This document shows positions 61,092 through 64,000 of a DNA stretch of 64,000 nt, piece after piece. Location: assembly GCA_035771175.1 (NCBI GenBank), contig CM069593.1, positions 41,725,741 to 41,789,740 of the forward strand, in the 5' to 3' direction. A model generated the notes under the pieces. It was not told the origin of the DNA and did not search any database. It saw only the letters and a list, made by a program, of their open reading frames with translations. The position numbers and the translations under genes were made by a program. This DNA comes from Paratinospora sagittata. Its lineage: Eukaryota > Streptophyta > Magnoliopsida > Ranunculales > Menispermaceae. The number at the start of each line of letters is the position of its first letter. The stretch's first letter is position 1.

Positions 61092-62687
61092 TTAAAGAAA
61101 AACAATGGTTTGACTTCTAACATCTTATGTATGAAAACAATTAATAAAATAATAAAAAATAGAATAATTTAAAACTGAATTTAAATTAACTTGAAATGAA
61201 AATACAATAATAAAATAAAGAAAAAGAGAATAATAGACAATAAGGAATTGAGAAAATAAAAAGAGAAAGCAAAATATTACTAGAGATTGAAAGAACTTTA
61301 TTAATGTAAAAAGATTAAAATAATAAAACTTACAAAACTCTAAACTCTTGGGTAATGTCACTTTACCAAGAATTGAATTAGCAACTAGAAATAAAACCTA
61401 ACCTAAATAACTATAAAAAAAAGGAGTTGAGAGTATAGGTGGTCTGGTCCCATTAGGTGCCTCCCTTTTAATATAGTTGTTTTATTTCTAAAATAACTAT
61501 TTTTTTACATGTAATTCAAAGATTTCATCCTCCTCAAACCTTCTATAAAATCAAACCTAATTAAGCACCTTCTTAACATTTAAACAAAGAAATAATCATG
61601 ACGTCATATTGAGAGAGGAACTTTTCATTTTTTTCAATTTTGATTTTTTTACTTTTTTAACATTTTGACACGTGGACCCTTCTTTTTGGGTTGTAATGAT
61701 TCCATGGGCTACACTCCAGCATTAGAATTTTTTATTTGATATTTTAAAAATAATATTGGACATGAAAAATGCCTTAAGAAAAGACAAAATCAACAACCTA
61801 ATTTCTAATGAATCTTAAGCAAATGCGACAATTTTTTTTTTCTTTCTAAAACGGACTTCTTAAATAGCCTAAATTCTTAAAATGACCTAAAAACAATAAA
61901 ATGCTATCTAAGGACTTTTTTTATTATTTTAATATTTTATTATTTTTTATATTTTATTTCTTAAAAGCACTAAAACTAGGGTTAAAAATATGCAAAATTA
62001 TGATTTCATCAATCAATAACTCCTATTCATAAGTATTTTTCCCCTTATATTGATATCAGTGATTTTTTTTAGTAGCTTGGCTCAAAAATCTTTTAATCTT
62101 CACATTCCATTATTAAACATTAGCTCTATACATAATGTGATTGGCAAAGCTTTTGTGAAGAACTCAATTAGATTGTAATATAATCATATATGTCAAATAT
62201 CAATTTCAATCATGTTCAGCAGCTCATGGATTTAAAGAACTTATCTGTAATATGTTTGTTTTGTCATTTTAGTATAAATCTCTCTAAGCTTGTTGCATAT
62301 TCAAATAATAATAATTTTAATCTTCTTAAATAAAATAAATGTGTATCATTTGTCATGCAAAAAGATACCATTTTAATGATTCGAGTTGATGTAAAGTTGT
62401 ATCTTTCTAATTAACAAATTAATTTAAAACATAATATATAATTTTTGTATGATTTGTAAGATATATAAGTATAAAATTCACCACTCTTGAATTCTAATTT
62501 GGGCCAACAGTAGAGATAATGGAATGGTGTTTGTACGGACTGATTTAGTTGAATGCTATTCTGACTTTGTAAAATAACTTAATAAAATGTATCAAATAAA
62601 AAAGCACATAATAATAAAAATGAAGTTTGTGCAATATATTAATAAAAATAAGTAGAACTGAATGCAATACTTTTCCTTTTTGATAAC
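60681..62687. other. AT-rich region between the direct repeats
   Basis: Very AT-rich, with a (TA)n run at 61061-61089. No coding frame or transposon core recognised. An open frame at 61125-61361 is a low-complexity Phe/Leu/Tyr stretch. Confidence 0.5.
61061..61089. repeat. (TA)n microsatellite
   Basis: About 14 uninterrupted TA units. Confidence 0.9.
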
Positions 62688-62845
62688 ATGTTGTAAAATG
62701 AAGGAAAAACTACAAAATTATTAAATAAATGAAACAAGCTTGAGAGATGAATTGTAGAACTTGGAGAGAATTTCTATTTTCAATTGATCTAAACACACAC
62801 ACCCTTTTATATAAACTCTTAACCATAATTAGGGGATTAAATTAC
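62688..62845 (+). repeat. Diverged direct repeat, copy 2
   Basis: Partner of 60463-60680 (GTAAAATGAAGGAAAAACTA, GGAGAGAATTTCTATTTTCA, GGATTAAATTA). It ends where the LINE poly(T) begins, so the LINE may have inserted here. Confidence 0.5.
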
Positions 62846-63485
62846 TTTTTTTTTTTTTTTGAAGAAACAAATATGTATTGTATTAATTTTTAGAAAGCAC
62901 GGAGCAAAAGCTATATAAAGCGCCAAAACAAATATGACCCCTATGAATGAACAAATTTACACCAACCTCTAAGCCAATCGCTCAGAGCAAAGCCCTTAGA
63001 CAACTTGTTATTACCAACCCAAAAAGAAGCTAACAAATGAGATTTTTCTCAAACTTCTGCGGCCTGGAGATCAATTTCCTTAAACACCCTAGCATTCCTT
63101 TCCTTCCACAGCGACCACACCACCGCTAAACAAACCACTTGCCAATGATCTTTCCACTCCACGCGGATGGTGTTAATGAACGGGAACAAAGAAAAATGAT
63201 CACCTCAACCTCATCCAATCCCATGACGGGAAAATGGATACACCACCTGCATCACACCTCTCTGGAGTATGGGCACCTCCAGAAAAGATGATCAATAGAC
63301 TCCGCACTACTCTTGCATAGAAAATACCAGCAAGGAGAAAGACACATGTTGAGGAATCTTCTTTGCAGCAAATCACCAGTATTCACCTTACCACGGGCCA
63401 CCGCCCACTCAAGAAATTTAACTTTAGATGGTACTTGTGCTTTCCATAGAGAAATATGTTGAGAAAAAAGAGGAATAGAGGTATC
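62846..63485 (-). mobile_element. L1-like LINE 3' end with poly(A), antisense
   Basis: A run of 15 T (62846-62860) is the poly(A) tail read on the other strand. Upstream on the minus strand the 3' UTR and coding end follow: AVVWSLWKERNARVFKEIDL, a W-C-L-C-K type zinc-finger RVT block (about 63290-63350) and VKFLEWAVARGKVNTGDLLQ (about 63370-63430). The 5' part is cut at 63486 by a Gypsy LTR. Same protein family as the LINE at 27068-28850. Confidence 0.88.
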
Positions 63486-64000
63486 GTCAACGTGAATGCA
63501 TTATAACAACAACCGAGTACGCAGTAACACAATTGAGTACAAATCTGATTATATTAATTTCAGAATGTATTTATGTCCAAAATATGATTGAGGGAACAAC
63601 CTCCCAAAATCTCTCTTTAATTAACAAGGGTTACAAAATGTGGGCCCAAAAACCTCCACCCAATCCACCCTAATCTCCTGAAAAAAAACTGGATAACAAC
63701 GGGGTGAGCTACTCGCCCAGTGGGTAAAATAGTTCGTGAATATGATAATTAATAAAGAAAACTTCATAATAAAATATCGCATAAATGCATCATAGCATCA
63801 TATGCATGTGACACCGTCTCGTAATGGTTCCATGATTGTATGTCTCCTGAGTTCACGTACAAATGTCCATCCCCGGGTAAACCCGGGTTCTCATTGTACG
63901 TCCCTCCTCAAGAATGACGCCCTGGATTCACATACAGATGTCCTTCCCCAGTTGATCCCAGGTTCTCATTGTACGTTCCTCTCCAAAGAAATGTCAATAA
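63486..64000 (-). repeat. LTR of the resident Gypsy family, cut by the window edge
   Basis: Reverse complement of the 3' half of the LTRs at 46322-47594 and 55399-56732 (blocks GCATTATAACAACAACCGAG, AACCTCCACCCAATCCACCC, GGTGAGCTACTCGCCCAGTG). The extreme end is truncated at 63486. Whether a full element or solo LTR lies beyond 64000 cannot be seen. Confidence 0.88.

Overview
This window is nuclear DNA of a seed plant, probably a flowering plant; the species cannot be told from the sequence. The evidence is GT-AG introns of several kilobases, an exon set coding for a chloroplast-targeted protein, and plant-type Ty1/Copia, Ty3/Gypsy, L1-like LINE, RTE-like LINE, SINE-like, Mutator-like and Tourist-like repeats whose primer sites match plant initiator Met-tRNA. 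There is one real cellular gene. Almost everything else is transposon sequence, much of it nested.

Positions 1-4266 are AT-rich flank with a SINE-like repeat (1735-1990), a non-autonomous Mutator-like foldback element with a 9-bp target duplication (2154-3236) and a second inverted-repeat element (3563-3957). Positions 4267-31203 hold a plus-strand gene for the double-GTPase ribosome-assembly factor EngA/Der (Arabidopsis EMB2738 type). I could place 11 exons, plus a likely 12th, and join them in frame to a protein of 656 or 666 residues. Its introns (intron 2 is 8.5 kb) are filled with insertions: a Copia-derived chimera carrying histone H3 fragments between two inverted, almost identical LTRs (9301-12552); a LINE inside a Tourist-like MITE inside an older repeat (13300-14999); LTR-like fragments (18520-18897, 20810-21250); an antisense LINE fused to a truncated cold-shock-domain retrocopy (22651-24065); and a sense LINE (27068-28850).

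Positions 31204-64000 contain no cellular gene that I can support. A large foldback repeat (32158-33886) is followed by a nested retrotransposon cluster. An outer Copia fragment (34160 onward) was broken at its gag zinc knuckle by a minus-strand Copia (35401-46060, target duplication TTCGG). That Copia later received two Gypsy LTRs (37979-39320 and 40576-42765). The outer element was also interrupted by a decayed Gypsy element (46322-56732) that carries an extra ORF before gag and another after pol. Beyond 56733 come an LTR remnant, a SINE-like repeat, a solo LTR with a perfect TGACT duplication (58335-59958), AT-rich sequence, a LINE 3' end and one more LTR of the resident Gypsy family, cut by the window edge.

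The most notable items are the H3-bearing chimera with its 30-bp flanking duplication, the LINE/cold-shock chimera, the extra ORFs of the Gypsy element, and the survival of an apparently intact essential-type gene across 27 kb of repeat-filled introns. All retroelement reading frames seen here carry stops, frameshifts or lost catalytic residues.
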